Source: Photobacterium halotolerans DSM 18316
GTDB lineage: Bacteria > Pseudomonadota > Gammaproteobacteria > Enterobacterales > Vibrionaceae
NCBI RefSeq assembly: GCF_000425165.1
Contig: NZ_AULG01000023.1
Location: 39,298 to 103,297, forward strand
Length of the DNA: 64,000 nucleotides
Reading direction: 5' to 3'
Below, piece after piece: positions 37,930-47,879 of this stretch; the first letter of the stretch is position 1, and every line of letters begins with the position of its first letter. The notes under the pieces were generated by a model. The model had not been told where the DNA came from. It worked only from the letters and a program-made list of their open reading frames with translations, and did not search any database. Position numbers and translations under genes: made by a program.

Positions 37930-38002
37930 TAGCGACTCCTTGGGGGGTAAGAGGTAGTTAGGCTGTCTTTTTTTACCCTGCGTACAGGGAGGTAACTTTT
38001 AT

Positions 38003-38029
38003 AGTAACCACTTACAAAATGTGGTTACT
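38003..38029 (-). promoter_or_regulatory. 27-bp palindrome upstream of pckA
   Basis: AGTAACCAC-N9-GTGGTTACT is perfectly symmetric over two 9-bp arms. It lies 74 bp upstream of pckA and is too far from any gene end to be a terminator. It may bind a regulator of gluconeogenesis; no family is assigned. Confidence 0.45.
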
Positions 38030-38172
38030 TACTAGTATTTTTATCTGTACCTAGCCTAATTTTACCCTGTCTGGAAAGGTTTATGCCAGTGTAAGTGATT
38101 AATATTCCTTGCCAATTAAGCATGAATAAGCTGTGCTTGCATTTCAGAAAGCAGCATAAAAGTGTGGGGAAG
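38030..38172. other. pckA-hslO intergenic remainder
   Basis: AT-rich, no gene seen. It separates the pckA promoter region from the hslO terminator. Confidence 0.3.
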
Positions 38173-38202
38173 TTAAAAAAAAAGCCAGCATGTAGCTGGC
38201 TT
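38173..38202 (-). terminator. hslR-hslO operon terminator
   Basis: AAGCCAGC, TACAT, GCTGGCTT followed on the minus strand by nine T residues, about 35 nt after the hslO stop. Confidence 0.92.
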
Positions 38203-38238
38203 ATGTAATTTACTTTCAGTCTTAATAATGGCTGAAAA

Positions 38239-39117
38239 TTAATGCAGCTGCGAATTGTCTGCTTCTGAGCCGGTTTCGAACAGGCTGGTAATATCAAAAC
38301 TGTCGAAATCGTAGCTGGTACCACAGTAGTCACAATGCAGTGAGACTTTGCCTTCTTCATGCAAAATACGTTCTACTTCATGGCGATCCAGCAGTTTAAT
38401 GGCACCGGCGCTGCGCTCGCGGGAGCAGCCGCAGTGGAAAACCACCGGCTGCGGATCGAAGAGTTTCACTTTCTCCTGGTGGTACAGGCGGTATAACACG
38501 TCCTGAGCAGGCAGGCCGAACAGCTCTTCATTCTTCACTGTCTCTGTTAACTGTTCCAGGTGCTCAAAGTCGCTGGCATCGCCTTTGCCATCAGGCAGGA
38601 TCTGCAGCAGCATCCCCGCGGCTTTGGCCTGGCCGCCGGCCTCACCGGTGCGCAGCCAGATCCGGGTCGCTAATTGTTCTGAATTGGCAAAGTAGCTTTC
38701 CAGACACGCCGCAAGCGTGTCGCCTTCCAGGCCGACCACGCCCTGGTAGCGTTCACCCTGGTTCGGCGTAATGGTAATGATCATCTGGCCCTTGCCCATC
38801 AGATCGTGGATGTTGCCGTCCGCAGCCAGTTCGCCGTCCCAGCGTGCGACACCGCGCATCTGCTGGTTGTGATCGCCATTAATCACAGCCAGTTTCACAG
38901 GGCCGTCACCTTGCAGTTGTACCGTGATGGAGCCCTCGAATTTCAGAGTGGCAGTCAGCAGGCTGGTGGCAACCAGTAATTCGCCCAGTAGTGTCTGCAA
39001 AGGCGCAGGGTAGGCCTTGCTGGCAATAATGTGCTGGTAGGTCTCGGTGAGCTGTACGAGTTCACCGCGAACAGACACATCGTCAAACAGGTAACGGTAA
39101 AGATTATCGCTGGTCAT
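38239..39117 (-). CDS. hslO: Hsp33, redox-regulated holdase chaperone
   Basis: A 292-residue chaperone. The zinc/redox switch is intact at the C-terminus: Cys229-x-Cys231 in HCGCSRERS and Cys262-x2-Cys265 in HCDYCGTSY. The N-terminal core has [19 protein letters not shown] and [15 protein letters not shown]. Oxidation releases zinc, unfolds the linker and activates the protein against aggregation. ATG 39117 matches homologue starts ([11 protein letters not shown]); an upstream in-frame ATG adds eight residues. It follows hslR by 26 nt as in E. coli. Confidence 0.96.
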   Translation of the reverse strand: MTSDNLYRYLFDDVSVRGELVQLTETYQHIIASKAYPAPLQTLLGELLVATSLLTATLKFEGSITVQLQGDGPVKLAVINGDHNQQMRGVARWDGELAADGNIHDLMGKGQMIITITPNQGERYQGVVGLEGDTLAACLESYFANSEQLATRIWLRTGEAGGQAKAAGMLLQILPDGKGDASDFEHLEQLTETVKNEELFGLPAQDVLYRLYHQEKVKLFDPQPVVFHCGCSRERSAGAIKLLDRHEVERILHEEGKVSLHCDYCGTSYDFDSFDITSLFETGSEADNSQLH

Positions 39118-39143
39118 GATTTGGTTTTCTCCGGCACTCACTG

Positions 39144-39548
39144 TCAGTGATTGCTTTTAAACTTAAGTATATCGCGTCGCTGCTTTTTATCCGGGCGCTT
39201 GTCCGGGTGCGGATTGTGCGAATTGAGCTTGCGCATTTGTGCCTGTTGCTCGCGCTGAGTCAGGCTGGCTGCTGTTTCCTGATAAAGGGTTTGGGCCTCC
39301 GGGGCGCCACGGCGCGTACCGGACACTTTGAGGACAGTGACGGTTTTTTCCTCATTGCCCTGCCGAAGTTTGATTTCGGCCCCCAGCTCGACAAGCTTGC
39401 TGGGTTTGGACCGCTGGCCGTTATAGTGCACTTTTCCGCCGTCGATCATGTTTCGCGCGATCGAGCGGGTTTTGTAGAAGCGGGCAGCCCACAGCCATTT
39501 GTCCAGACGCACTTCTGTTGTATCGGATTCGGAGGGTTGCCGACTCAT
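39144..39548 (-). CDS. hslR: Hsp15, S4-domain ribosome-associated heat-shock protein
   Basis: 134 residues (E. coli HslR 133). The S4 RNA-binding domain is [20 protein letters not shown] and [14 protein letters not shown]. The C-terminal tail is basic and disordered ([18 protein letters not shown]). It binds 50S subunits carrying nascent chains and helps recycle them after heat stress. It is the first gene of hslR-hslO. Confidence 0.95.
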   Translation of the reverse strand: MSRQPSESDTTEVRLDKWLWAARFYKTRSIARNMIDGGKVHYNGQRSKPSKLVELGAEIKLRQGNEEKTVTVLKVSGTRRGAPEAQTLYQETAASLTQREQQAQMRKLNSHNPHPDKRPDKKQRRDILKFKSNH

Positions 39549-40108
39549 AAAATAGGCTCCTTACCCAAACGGGCGCTAAAAATATCACAATGGAAATGCT
39601 GCGTCAGCTGCATAGGCTGTTTCCCTGCCGGATCGTTTCTGAGCCAAGGTGATGGTCATCCGGGTAAGCCGCAGATCACCGGCTTCACATTCTGGCTAAC
39701 GGCCCGAAAAGCCAGGGGAAAGTCCCACAGGTTTTGGTTCGTTCTGACACCCTGCATGTGCAGCGTTGGGTTTTGCCGTCATGGGAAGAGAGTCTTAGAC
39801 CTTGTTTCGTTGCACAAAAAGTCAGCGTTACAGGTACACAGTAGTTATTAAATGGTGATGCCGGATCGCAAATTCAACAATCAATGGGAATTTCCTCACA
39901 CGAAATAACACACTGCTAAATGAGTAGTATTTTTTCAGTGAGTGGGTTTGCTATATTAACCTGTCATGCAACAAGATGAGCGTCGGGATTGTGCTAAGCA
40001 AAAATCCGCTTGAAATAACCGGAACTCAATCCGGGCTTTTCTTGTCATATTATTGATTACAAAGCGTCATGAGGCAGAAAACAGCAAATGGATGTAGCTA
40101 GGGTAACA
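39549..40108 (+). promoter_or_regulatory. Control region of the gsp operon
   Basis: About 560 nt without a credible gene. TATATT at 39952-39957 after a T-rich stretch may be the operon -10, giving a leader of about 145 nt. A 5-bp hairpin CCGGA/TCCGG followed by GCTTTTC (40019-40041) lies in that leader and could be an attenuator. The left half, upstream of hslR, shows nothing clear. Confidence 0.35.
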
Positions 40109-41032
40109 ATGCACTGGCGTCAGGCAGTGACGGCAAAACGTATGCCCTCAATGCAGTCTCTGACCCGAATCGTGACCTGGTGTCTGGTGGTTGTTCTGGC
40201 CTGGATGCTGGGGCGTCTTGTGTGGTCGGCATTGCAGCCGGTAGAAGCGCCACCGGCCTGGCAGGCCCCCAGCATTCAGTCTGGCGGGACCAATCAGCAG
40301 GGGCTGCAAGTCTCTGAATTGCTGACGCTGGAGCTGTTTGGCCGCTATCGGGCGGATGCCCCTAAGGTGATTCCTCAGCAACCGGTCAAACAGGATGCGC
40401 CAGAGACTAAACTTAACCTGACACTGGTTGGGGTGGTTGCCAGTAGCAACCCGCAAACCAGTCTGGCCGTAATCACCAACCGGGGTAAGCAAAATACCTA
40501 TGGTTTGAATGAAGCCATTGACGGCACGCGCGCGACTTTGCAGGGTGTGTTTGTCGATCGGGTCATTATCCGGAATAACGGGCGCGATGAGACCCTGATG
40601 CTGGATGGACAGAAGTTTGGTCAGAATGGCTCTCAGGGGGCCGCCCCTTCTGCTGCACCGGTTGCACGGCAGGCCCCCGAGCCGACCGTACAGCCTGATG
40701 CTGCCGAGTCTGAGGGAGCCGGAGACGATCTGGCACAGATAAAACAAGAAATCATGGAGAAGCCGCAGAACCTCTTCTCGTACATCCGTTTATCGCAGGT
40801 AAAGCAGGATGATGAGCTGATCGGTTATCGGGTTAATCCTGGGAAAAACCGTGTGCTTTTTGATGCCGTCGGGCTGCAGCCGGAAGATCTGGCAGTGAGC
40901 CTTAACGGTAATGATTTGAAGGACCCGACCGTGATGGCACGGTTGTGGACTGAGCTGTCCTCTGCCACTGAGCTGACATTAACAGTAGAGCGTGACGGGC
41001 AGTTACATGACATATTGATAGAGCTGCAATAG
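40109..41032 (+). CDS. gspC: GspC (EpsC), type II secretion inner-membrane protein
   Basis: About 307 residues with a short cytoplasmic tail, one transmembrane helix (IVTWCLVVVLAWMLGRLVW), the HR homology region (LNLTLVGVVASSNPQTSLAV; NTYGLNEAI) and a C-terminal PDZ-like domain (IGYRVNPGKNRVLF to the end). It links the inner-membrane platform to the secretin GspD and helps choose substrates. ATG 40109 has AGGG 4-5 nt upstream; an ATG 21 nt earlier also opens the frame. First gene of the gsp operon. Confidence 0.93.
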   Translation: MHWRQAVTAKRMPSMQSLTRIVTWCLVVVLAWMLGRLVWSALQPVEAPPAWQAPSIQSGGTNQQGLQVSELLTLELFGRYRADAPKVIPQQPVKQDAPETKLNLTLVGVVASSNPQTSLAVITNRGKQNTYGLNEAIDGTRATLQGVFVDRVIIRNNGRDETLMLDGQKFGQNGSQGAAPSAAPVARQAPEPTVQPDAAESEGAGDDLAQIKQEIMEKPQNLFSYIRLSQVKQDDELIGYRVNPGKNRVLFDAVGLQPEDLAVSLNGNDLKDPTVMARLWTELSSATELTLTVERDGQLHDILIELQ

Positions 41033-41070
41033 CGGCACGAATACATTGCGTACATACGCAGGAGTTTTTT

Positions 41071-43089
41071 GTGAAAAAATGGATGGGTAAGGGCACCCTG
41101 TGGCTGGCGGCCAGCTTGCTGTCGACTCCCCTGATGGCAAGTGAATTCAGCGCCAGTTTCAAAGGAACTGATATTCAAGAGTTTATCAACATTGTTGGAC
41201 GTAATCTGCAGAAAACTATCATTGTAGATCCCTCTGTCAGAGGGCAGGTGAATGTCCGCAGCTACGATCTGCTGAACGACGAACAGTATTACCAGTTTTT
41301 CCTCAACGTACTGGAAGTGTATGGGTTTGCCGTCGTCGAAATGGAAAACGGCATACTGAAAGTTATCCGTGACAAAGACGCGAAAATTTCCTCTATTCCT
41401 GTGGTTGACAGCAAAACCCAGGCGCAGGGTGACGAAGTGGTGACCCGGGTGGTGGCGGTACGCAATGTCTCCGTCAGGGAGCTGTCTCCTCTGTTGCGTC
41501 AGCTCAACGATAACGCAGGCGCGGGGAACGTGGTGCACTATGATCCGGCCAACATCATCATGATTACCGGTCGTGCTGCTGTGGTGAACCGTCTGGCGGA
41601 TATCATTGAGCGGGTTGACCGGGCCGGCGATAAAGAAATCGATGTGGTCGAACTCAATAATGCCTCGGCCGCAGAGATGGTGCGCATTGTCGATGCCCTG
41701 AACAAGTCGGCCGATGCCAAGTCGACGCCTGAGTTCCTGCAGCCTAAATTAGTCGCGGATGAACGCACTAACTCTGTGCTGCTGTCCGGCGATCCGAAAG
41801 TGCGTGAGCGCCTGAAGCGCCTGATACGCCAGTTAGATAAAGAAATGGCGAGCTCAGGCAATAACCGTGTCGTTTACCTCAAATACGCCAACGCCGAAGA
41901 GCTGGTCGATGTACTCAAAGGGGTGTCAGACAACCTGCAGGCTGAAAAGCAGGGTAATGGCCAGGCTGTCGCCGCCGCGCCGAAAAATGACGTGATGATC
42001 GCCGCGCACGCCGACACCAATGCCCTGATCCTGACGGCGCCGCCGGATATCATGCGTGCGCTGGAAAATATTATTGCCCAGCTCGACATCCGCCGAGCTC
42101 AGGTACTGATTGAGGCGATGATCGTTGAATTGTCTGAAGGGGCCGGGATTAACTTCGGTATTCAGTACGGTTCGAGAGAAAACGGGATAGTGCAGTTCAA
42201 TAACTCGAATGTGCCGGTCGGACAATATCTGATTGGCCTGGAAGAGGCGCAGGATACTACCCGGACCGAGCAGCGTTTTGATAACAATAACAATCTGGTT
42301 GACGTGGAAGTCACCGAAAGCGGCGATTTTACAACGCTGGGTCAGGTGCTTTCCGGGGCCAATGGTGCGGTGCTGGGCCTGATCATGGGTGACTGGACCA
42401 TGCTGGTCAATGCCGTGGCCACAGATCGTGAATCCAACATCCTGTCCTCGCCCAGTATTACCGTGATGGACAATGGCGAGGCCTCGTTCATTGTCGGTGA
42501 GGAAGTGCCGGTGGTGACAGGCTCGACGGCCAGCTCCAATAACGATAACCCCTTCCAGACCGTGGAACGTAAAGAAGTGGGTATCAAGCTCAAAGTGACC
42601 CCGCAGATTAACGAAGGAGATTCCGTCCAGCTCAAGATTGAGCAGGAAGTCTCTAACGTGCTGGGCGCCAACGGCGCGGTTGACGTACGTTTCTCCAAGC
42701 GGCAACTCACCACCTCTGTGATGATTCAGGATGGACAGATGATTGCCCTGGGCGGCCTGATCCAGGACGAGACCAACGAGAATGAATCCAAGATCCCGAT
42801 CCTTGGCGATATTCCAATTCTTGGCCACCTGTTTAAATCCAACAATACCAGCAAGGGCAGAACCAACCTGATGGTATTTATCAAGCCGACCATTATCCGT
42901 GATGGCGTGACCGCAGATGGTATTACCCAGCGTAAGTACAACTATATCCGGGCTGAGCAGCTGTATAAGGCCGATGAAGGCCTGCGTCTGATGCCGGAGA
43001 GCAAAAGCCCGGTATTGCCGAGATATGGCGAAGATATTTCTCTGCCCCCTGAAGTACGGGCATTTGTCTCCCGTCTGGAGGAGAAGTGA
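41071..43089 (+). CDS. gspD: GspD (EpsD), outer-membrane secretin
   Basis: A 672-residue secretin. The signal peptide ends about residue 24 (STPLMAS). N0 ([20 protein letters not shown]) and N1-N3 repeats follow ([39 protein letters not shown]). The secretin channel domain carries [21 protein letters not shown] and the signature [11 protein letters not shown]. It starts with GTG, with GGAG 6 nt upstream. The assembled ring is the outer-membrane exit pore. The stop overlaps gspE. Confidence 0.96.
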   Translation: MKKWMGKGTLWLAASLLSTPLMASEFSASFKGTDIQEFINIVGRNLQKTIIVDPSVRGQVNVRSYDLLNDEQYYQFFLNVLEVYGFAVVEMENGILKVIRDKDAKISSIPVVDSKTQAQGDEVVTRVVAVRNVSVRELSPLLRQLNDNAGAGNVVHYDPANIIMITGRAAVVNRLADIIERVDRAGDKEIDVVELNNASAAEMVRIVDALNKSADAKSTPEFLQPKLVADERTNSVLLSGDPKVRERLKRLIRQLDKEMASSGNNRVVYLKYANAEELVDVLKGVSDNLQAEKQGNGQAVAAAPKNDVMIAAHADTNALILTAPPDIMRALENIIAQLDIRRAQVLIEAMIVELSEGAGINFGIQYGSRENGIVQFNNSNVPVGQYLIGLEEAQDTTRTEQRFDNNNNLVDVEVTESGDFTTLGQVLSGANGAVLGLIMGDWTMLVNAVATDRESNILSSPSITVMDNGEASFIVGEEVPVVTGSTASSNNDNPFQTVERKEVGIKLKVTPQINEGDSVQLKIEQEVSNVLGANGAVDVRFSKRQLTTSVMIQDGQMIALGGLIQDETNENESKIPILGDIPILGHLFKSNNTSKGRTNLMVFIKPTIIRDGVTADGITQRKYNYIRAEQLYKADEGLRLMPESKSPVLPRYGEDISLPPEVRAFVSRLEEK

Positions 43090-44585
43090 TGGACACGCTG
43101 CGCCCGGCCGATCTGGTGCAGTTCCGTTTGCCGTTTTCTTTCGCCAAGCGTCATAAAGTGGTGCTTGAAACGGGAGAACACGGCAGGGTGCTTTATCATA
43201 ACGGCCCGCTGAAAGCGGTGGTGCTGGCGGAAGTACGCCGGGTGTCAGGCCGCAGTTTCCGCGTGGAAGCGCTGGAGCCGGATGCCTTTGAACAAAGGCT
43301 GACCGATGCCTATCAGCGTGATTCGTCGGAAGCACGTCAGTTGATGGAAGATCTGGGCTCTGACAGTGATGACTTTTTCTCGCTGGCTGAAGAGTTGCCC
43401 CAAACCGAAGATCTGCTGGAATCGGAAGATGACGCGCCAATCATCAAGCTGATCAATGCCATGCTGGCCGAAGCGATCAAGGAAGGGGCTTCGGATATCC
43501 ATATCGAGACTTTTGAGAAAACCTTGTCGATTCGCTTTCGCGTCGATGGCGTGCTGCGCGAGGTGCTGACGCCGAGCCGCAAGCTGGCGCCGCTTCTGGT
43601 CTCCCGGATTAAAGTCATGGCCCGGCTGGATATTGCCGAGAAACGTGTGCCTCAGGATGGCCGTATTTCGTTGCGTATCGGCGGCCGGGCGGTGGATGTG
43701 CGGGTGTCAACCATGCCGTCCTCGCACGGCGAGCGTGTCGTATTGCGTTTGCTGGATAAAAATGCGACCCGGCTGGATTTACACAGCCTGGGCATGACGC
43801 CCCGTATTCATAAAAGTTTCCAGTACCTGATTGCCCGTCCGCACGGCATCATACTCGTGACAGGCCCGACCGGTTCGGGTAAATCGACCACTTTATATGC
43901 CGGCCTGCAGGAGCTGAACAGCCATGAGCGCAATATACTGACGGTCGAAGATCCGATTGAATTTGATATCGATGGCATAGGTCAGACTCAGGTGAATACC
44001 AAAGTGGACATGACCTTTGCCCGCGGGTTGCGAGCGATTTTGCGTCAGGACCCGGATGTGGTGATGGTCGGTGAGATCCGTGACCTGGAAACCGCCTCTA
44101 TTGCGGTGCAGGCCTCCCTGACCGGCCACATGGTGATGTCGACTCTGCACACCAACACCGCGATTGGGGCGGTGACCCGTCTGCGCGATATGGGCATCGA
44201 GCCTTTCCTGGTCTCTTCCTCTTTGCTGGGGGTACTGGCGCAACGTCTGGTACGGACACTGTGCCCTCATTGCCGCGATCCTTATCAGGCTGACAGTGAA
44301 CAGAAAAAGCTGTTTGATGTGCCGGAATATGAGTCATTGACCCTCTACCATGCGGTCGGTTGCGAGCATTGTAATAACAAAGGCTATCGTGGCCGGACCG
44401 GGATTCACGAATTGCTGCTGGTGGACGAACAGGTACAGGAGCTGATCCATGCCGATGCCGGCGAGCAGGCGATAGAGAAAGTGATCCGCCAGCACACCCC
44501 GAGTATCCGCGATGACGGTCTGGCCAAAGTCCGCCAGGGTATCACCACGCTTGAAGAAGTGATGCGAGTGACCAGGGAGGGCTGA
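43089..44585 (+). CDS. gspE: GspE (EpsE), type II secretion ATPase
   Basis: A 498-residue hexameric ATPase: N1 domain ([15 protein letters not shown]), N2 domain with [20 protein letters not shown], Walker [12 protein letters not shown], Asp and His boxes ([24 protein letters not shown]) and a four-cysteine zinc motif CPHC ... [11 protein letters not shown]. It powers pseudopilus assembly. The ATG overlaps the gspD TGA by one base, with GGAG just upstream. Confidence 0.96.
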   Translation: MDTLRPADLVQFRLPFSFAKRHKVVLETGEHGRVLYHNGPLKAVVLAEVRRVSGRSFRVEALEPDAFEQRLTDAYQRDSSEARQLMEDLGSDSDDFFSLAEELPQTEDLLESEDDAPIIKLINAMLAEAIKEGASDIHIETFEKTLSIRFRVDGVLREVLTPSRKLAPLLVSRIKVMARLDIAEKRVPQDGRISLRIGGRAVDVRVSTMPSSHGERVVLRLLDKNATRLDLHSLGMTPRIHKSFQYLIARPHGIILVTGPTGSGKSTTLYAGLQELNSHERNILTVEDPIEFDIDGIGQTQVNTKVDMTFARGLRAILRQDPDVVMVGEIRDLETASIAVQASLTGHMVMSTLHTNTAIGAVTRLRDMGIEPFLVSSSLLGVLAQRLVRTLCPHCRDPYQADSEQKKLFDVPEYESLTLYHAVGCEHCNNKGYRGRTGIHELLLVDEQVQELIHADAGEQAIEKVIRQHTPSIRDDGLAKVRQGITTLEEVMRVTREG

Positions 44586-45805
44586 TGGCAGCATTTGAAT
44601 ATAAGGCCCTGGATACCAAAGGACGCCAGAAAAAAGGCGTCATGGAAGCCGACACAGCCCGCCAGCTTCGCCAGCAACTGCGCGAGCAGGGATTGATCCC
44701 GGTTGAAGTCAGCCAGAGTCACGAGCGTGAAAAGCGCAAGGCCGGCGGGCGGATTGCGTTTCGCCGCGGGATCAGCACCAATGAGTTGTCCCTGCTGACC
44801 CGTCAGCTGGCGACCCTGGTGCAGGCGGGGATGCCGTTAGAAGAATGTTTGCGCGCGGTGGCTGAGCAGAGCGAAAAAGTCCGTCTGAAAAACATGATGC
44901 TGGCGGTGCGCTCAAGAGTGGTTGAAGGCTACACCCTGGCAGACAGCATGGCGGAATTTCCCCATATTTTTGATCAGCTGTTTCGGGCCATGGTCTCGGC
45001 CGGGGAAAAATCCGGCCATCTCGATACCGTGCTCAACCGTCTGGCCGATTACACTGAAAATCGGCAGAAAATGCGCAGCAAGCTGCAGCAAGCGCTGATT
45101 TACCCGACCATGCTGACCCTGGTCGCTGTGTCTGTGGTGGCTTTTTTGCTGGCCACTGTGGTGCCGAAAATTGTGGATCAGTTTGTCCATATGGGGCAGG
45201 AATTACCGCAGATCACTCAGGTATTACTGGCCGCCAGTAACTTTGTTCAGCACTGGGGGCTGGCCGTCGTGCTGCTCATCATGCTGCTGATTGTTGGTAT
45301 CCGGATGGCATTGCGTCGTCCGGATCTGCGGCTGCGCTGGGACAGGCGGATGATGGGCGTTCCTGTTATCGGTAAAGTGGCGCGTGGCCTGAATACATCC
45401 CGTTTCGCCCGCACGCTGTCGATTTGTACTTCCAGTGCCATTCCTTTGCTTGAAGGAATGAAGGTGGCCTCTCAGGTCATGACCAATACCTGGGTGAATC
45501 AGGAAATCCTTGAGGCGGCCGATAAGGTCAGGGAAGGCGCCAGCCTGCGCGTCTCACTGGAACAGACTAAGCTGTTTCCGCCCATGATGCTCCACATGAT
45601 AGCCAGTGGTGAGCGCAGTGGCGAGCTGGAGCAGATGCTGACCCGGGCGGCAGATAATCAGGACAGAGATTTCGAATCTTTGGTCAACATGGCACTGGGG
45701 GTGTTTGAGCCCCTTTTGATTGTAGTAATGGCTGGGGTGGTGATGTTTATCGTCATCGCGACTCTGATGCCAATCATTGCCCTGAATAACATGGTGGGCA
45801 TGTAG
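44585..45805 (+). CDS. gspF: GspF (EpsF), inner-membrane platform protein
   Basis: A 406-residue polytopic protein with two T2SSF domains (LTRQLATLVQAGMPLEECL and FARTLSICTSSAIPLLEGM) and three transmembrane helices (about 170-190, 220-240 and 375-400). The N-terminal DTKGRQKKGVMEADTARQLR is typical. It forms the centre of the assembly platform around which GspE works. It starts on the last base of the gspE stop. Confidence 0.96.
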   Translation: MAAFEYKALDTKGRQKKGVMEADTARQLRQQLREQGLIPVEVSQSHEREKRKAGGRIAFRRGISTNELSLLTRQLATLVQAGMPLEECLRAVAEQSEKVRLKNMMLAVRSRVVEGYTLADSMAEFPHIFDQLFRAMVSAGEKSGHLDTVLNRLADYTENRQKMRSKLQQALIYPTMLTLVAVSVVAFLLATVVPKIVDQFVHMGQELPQITQVLLAASNFVQHWGLAVVLLIMLLIVGIRMALRRPDLRLRWDRRMMGVPVIGKVARGLNTSRFARTLSICTSSAIPLLEGMKVASQVMTNTWVNQEILEAADKVREGASLRVSLEQTKLFPPMMLHMIASGERSGELEQMLTRAADNQDRDFESLVNMALGVFEPLLIVVMAGVVMFIVIATLMPIIALNNMVGM

Positions 45806-45828
45806 TTTTCCCTTTTGGAGGTGTGTCA

Positions 45829-46266
45829 ATGCAACGTCAACAACGCGGTTTTACCCTGCTGGAAGTCATGGTGGTTATCGTGATTCTGGGCGTACTGGCC
45901 AGTCTGGTCGTCCCGAACTTGCTGGGTAATAAAGAAAAGGCTGATCAGCAGAAAGTCGTGACCGATATTGGTGCGCTGGAGCAGGCATTGGATATGTATA
46001 AGCTGGATAACAGTGTTTATCCAACCACAGATCAAGGCCTGGATGCGCTGGTAACTGCGCCTTCGTCAAGCCCTGAACCACGTAATTACCGTAACGGTGG
46101 CTATATCAAGCGTCTGCCGAAAGACCCTTGGGGTAATGACTATAACTACGTGATGCCAGGTGAACATGGCCCGGTGGATGTCTTCAGCCTGGGTGCTGAC
46201 GGTCAGGAAGGCGGTGAAGAGGTCAATACCGATATCGGCAACTGGAATATGCTGGATTACCGTTAA
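45829..46266 (+). CDS. gspG: GspG (EpsG), major pseudopilin
   Basis: A 145-residue type IV pilin-like protein. The prepilin site is RGF with cleavage before Phe (FTLLEVMVVIVILG, Glu+5 present). Conserved downstream features are YKLDNSVYPTTDQGLDALV and the calcium-loop region PWGNDYNYVMPGEHG. ATG 45829 is set by GGAGG 7 nt upstream; a GTG two codons earlier is in frame. It forms the pseudopilus shaft. Confidence 0.97.
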   Translation: MQRQQRGFTLLEVMVVIVILGVLASLVVPNLLGNKEKADQQKVVTDIGALEQALDMYKLDNSVYPTTDQGLDALVTAPSSSPEPRNYRNGGYIKRLPKDPWGNDYNYVMPGEHGPVDVFSLGADGQEGGEEVNTDIGNWNMLDYR

Positions 46267-46274
46267 TTCAAGCT

Positions 46275-46850
46275 ATGAAACGTGCAGCTGCCGGATTTAC
46301 GCTGATTGAACTGATGCTGGTGCTGGTGCTGCTGGCCACCAGCGCTGTAGCCGTTGTGATGACGCTGCCGGCGCCTAAAAATGAGGTGCTGAAAGAAGAA
46401 TCACAGCGATTTTATTATCTGGTGCAACTGCTGGGTGAAGATGCCATGCTCAATGGTCGTGATTACGGGGTCCGGGTGGACAGGCAGGGCTACCAGTTTT
46501 TTGAGCTGGACCCGAAAGGCTGGCAACCCCTCAAGGATTCACGTTACTTCAGCGAAGTCACTCTGCCCGATACGCTAGGCATGGAAGTCAAGGTTGGCAG
46601 TGACGCCTGGCAGGACGAGGATCGTTTGTTCGAACCCGGTTCGCTGTTTGACGAGGACCTGTTTGCCAGTGAAGAAGATAAACAAGCCAAACCACCGCAG
46701 ATTATCGTGATGTCCAGTGGTGAGTATACGCCCTTTACTGTGTCGTTTGATGCCAGCGGAGAAGGCGATATCTGGACAGTCGAAGCCGATGAAGTCGGAC
46801 AGCTGCACCTGCTTGAACCGGGCGCCACCCGGGAGGAGTCAGGTCAATGA
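46275..46850 (+). CDS. gspH: GspH (EpsH), minor pseudopilin
   Basis: 191 residues with prepilin site AAGF, FTLIELMLVLVLL and Glu+5. The globular domain includes EESQRFYYLVQLLGEDAM and GYQFFELD. It sits in the pseudopilus as a minor subunit. Its last codons overlap gspI by 4 nt (ATGA). Confidence 0.94.
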   Translation: MKRAAAGFTLIELMLVLVLLATSAVAVVMTLPAPKNEVLKEESQRFYYLVQLLGEDAMLNGRDYGVRVDRQGYQFFELDPKGWQPLKDSRYFSEVTLPDTLGMEVKVGSDAWQDEDRLFEPGSLFDEDLFASEEDKQAKPPQIIVMSSGEYTPFTVSFDASGEGDIWTVEADEVGQLHLLEPGATREESGQ

Positions 46851-47224
46851 GTTCCCGGCGGACATTATCCTCTCAAACGGGCTTCACATTACTGGAAGTG
46901 CTGGTTGCCATGGCCATTTTTGCGACGGCCGCCCTGAGTGTGATGAAGGCGGTCGGACAGCACATCAACGCCATGGGTTACCTGGAGCAGAAAACCTTTG
47001 CCACCATGGTAGCGGATAATGAGCTGGCCCGAATTCTCATTGCAGGTGAGCGGCTGACCGCCGAGAAGAAAGGCAAATCTGAGCTCGCCGGACGGCAATG
47101 GTACTGGTCAATCAAAAGCACTGCCACAGCAGATGGCTACCTTCGTGCCCTGGATATCGTTGTCGCTACCGATGAAGCGCTGAAAGACAGGGTGGCGACC
47201 TTAAGGACTTACATTGAGAACTGA
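46847..47224 (+). CDS. gspI: GspI (EpsI), minor pseudopilin
   Basis: 125 residues with prepilin site QTGF, FTLLEVLVAMAIF and Glu+5, followed by the family segment NELARILIAGERL. With GspJ and GspK it forms the pseudopilus tip. It overlaps gspH and gspJ. Confidence 0.95.
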   Translation: MSSRRTLSSQTGFTLLEVLVAMAIFATAALSVMKAVGQHINAMGYLEQKTFATMVADNELARILIAGERLTAEKKGKSELAGRQWYWSIKSTATADGYLRALDIVVATDEALKDRVATLRTYIEN

Positions 47225-47879
47225 GCATCGTCAGCCCTTATCACGGCACGCGGGATTTACACTGCTCGAAGTACTGGTGGCTATTGCGGTGTTTGCTATG
47301 TTCAGCCTGTCGGCCTATCAGGTCATGAACGGGGTGCAGCGCAGCGATGAGCAGTCGCGGGAACATAACCAGCGGTTACAGGAAATTCAGCGGGCCATGC
47401 TGATGCTGGACAACGATTTTCGTCAGATCATCGGCCGTCAGGTCAGGCAGCAGGGCAATAACGAGAGCGGCCCTTTGTTGCAGAGCGGCGAATACCTGCT
47501 TGATTCCGCCAGCGACGGCATTATTTTTACCCGCGATGGCTGGCAGAACCCGCAGCAAATGTTCCCCCGCAGTGAGATCCTCCGGGTGGGCTATCGCATT
47601 ATTGATGAACAACTCGAGCGGGTGTGGTTTCGCTATCCCGATACTGTGGTAGGCACTGAGCCTTTGGTGCGTCAGGTGCTGCAAGGGGTGACGGCTTTGT
47701 CGTTTAGCTACTATGGCCCGCAAGGCTGGCAGGAAGCCTGGTCAGACAATACCAGATTGCCCAAGGGCATTGCTGTGACCCTGACACTGACAGATCTGGG
47801 CAAGATAGAACGCGTGTATATGCTGCCGGAAGCGGTATTACCGGACGCAGCAAAGCCGGATGAGGACACCGCCTCATGA
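47214..47879 (+). CDS. gspJ: GspJ (EpsJ), minor pseudopilin
   Basis: 221 residues with prepilin site HAGF, FTLLEVLVAIAVF and Glu+5, then RLQEIQRAMLMLDNDFRQI typical of GspJ. It appears to start with TTG at 47214 inside the end of gspI; no ATG or GTG is available between there and the prepilin site. It is a component of the GspI-J-K tip complex. Confidence 0.94.
   Translation: MRTEHRQPLSRHAGFTLLEVLVAIAVFAMFSLSAYQVMNGVQRSDEQSREHNQRLQEIQRAMLMLDNDFRQIIGRQVRQQGNNESGPLLQSGEYLLDSASDGIIFTRDGWQNPQQMFPRSEILRVGYRIIDEQLERVWFRYPDTVVGTEPLVRQVLQGVTALSFSYYGPQGWQEAWSDNTRLPKGIAVTLTLTDLGKIERVYMLPEAVLPDAAKPDEDTAS

Noticed and set aside
41926..43440. 504-codon minus-strand frame opposite gspD/gspE
   Set aside because: Antisense shadow across two overlapping T2SS genes with unmistakable motifs.
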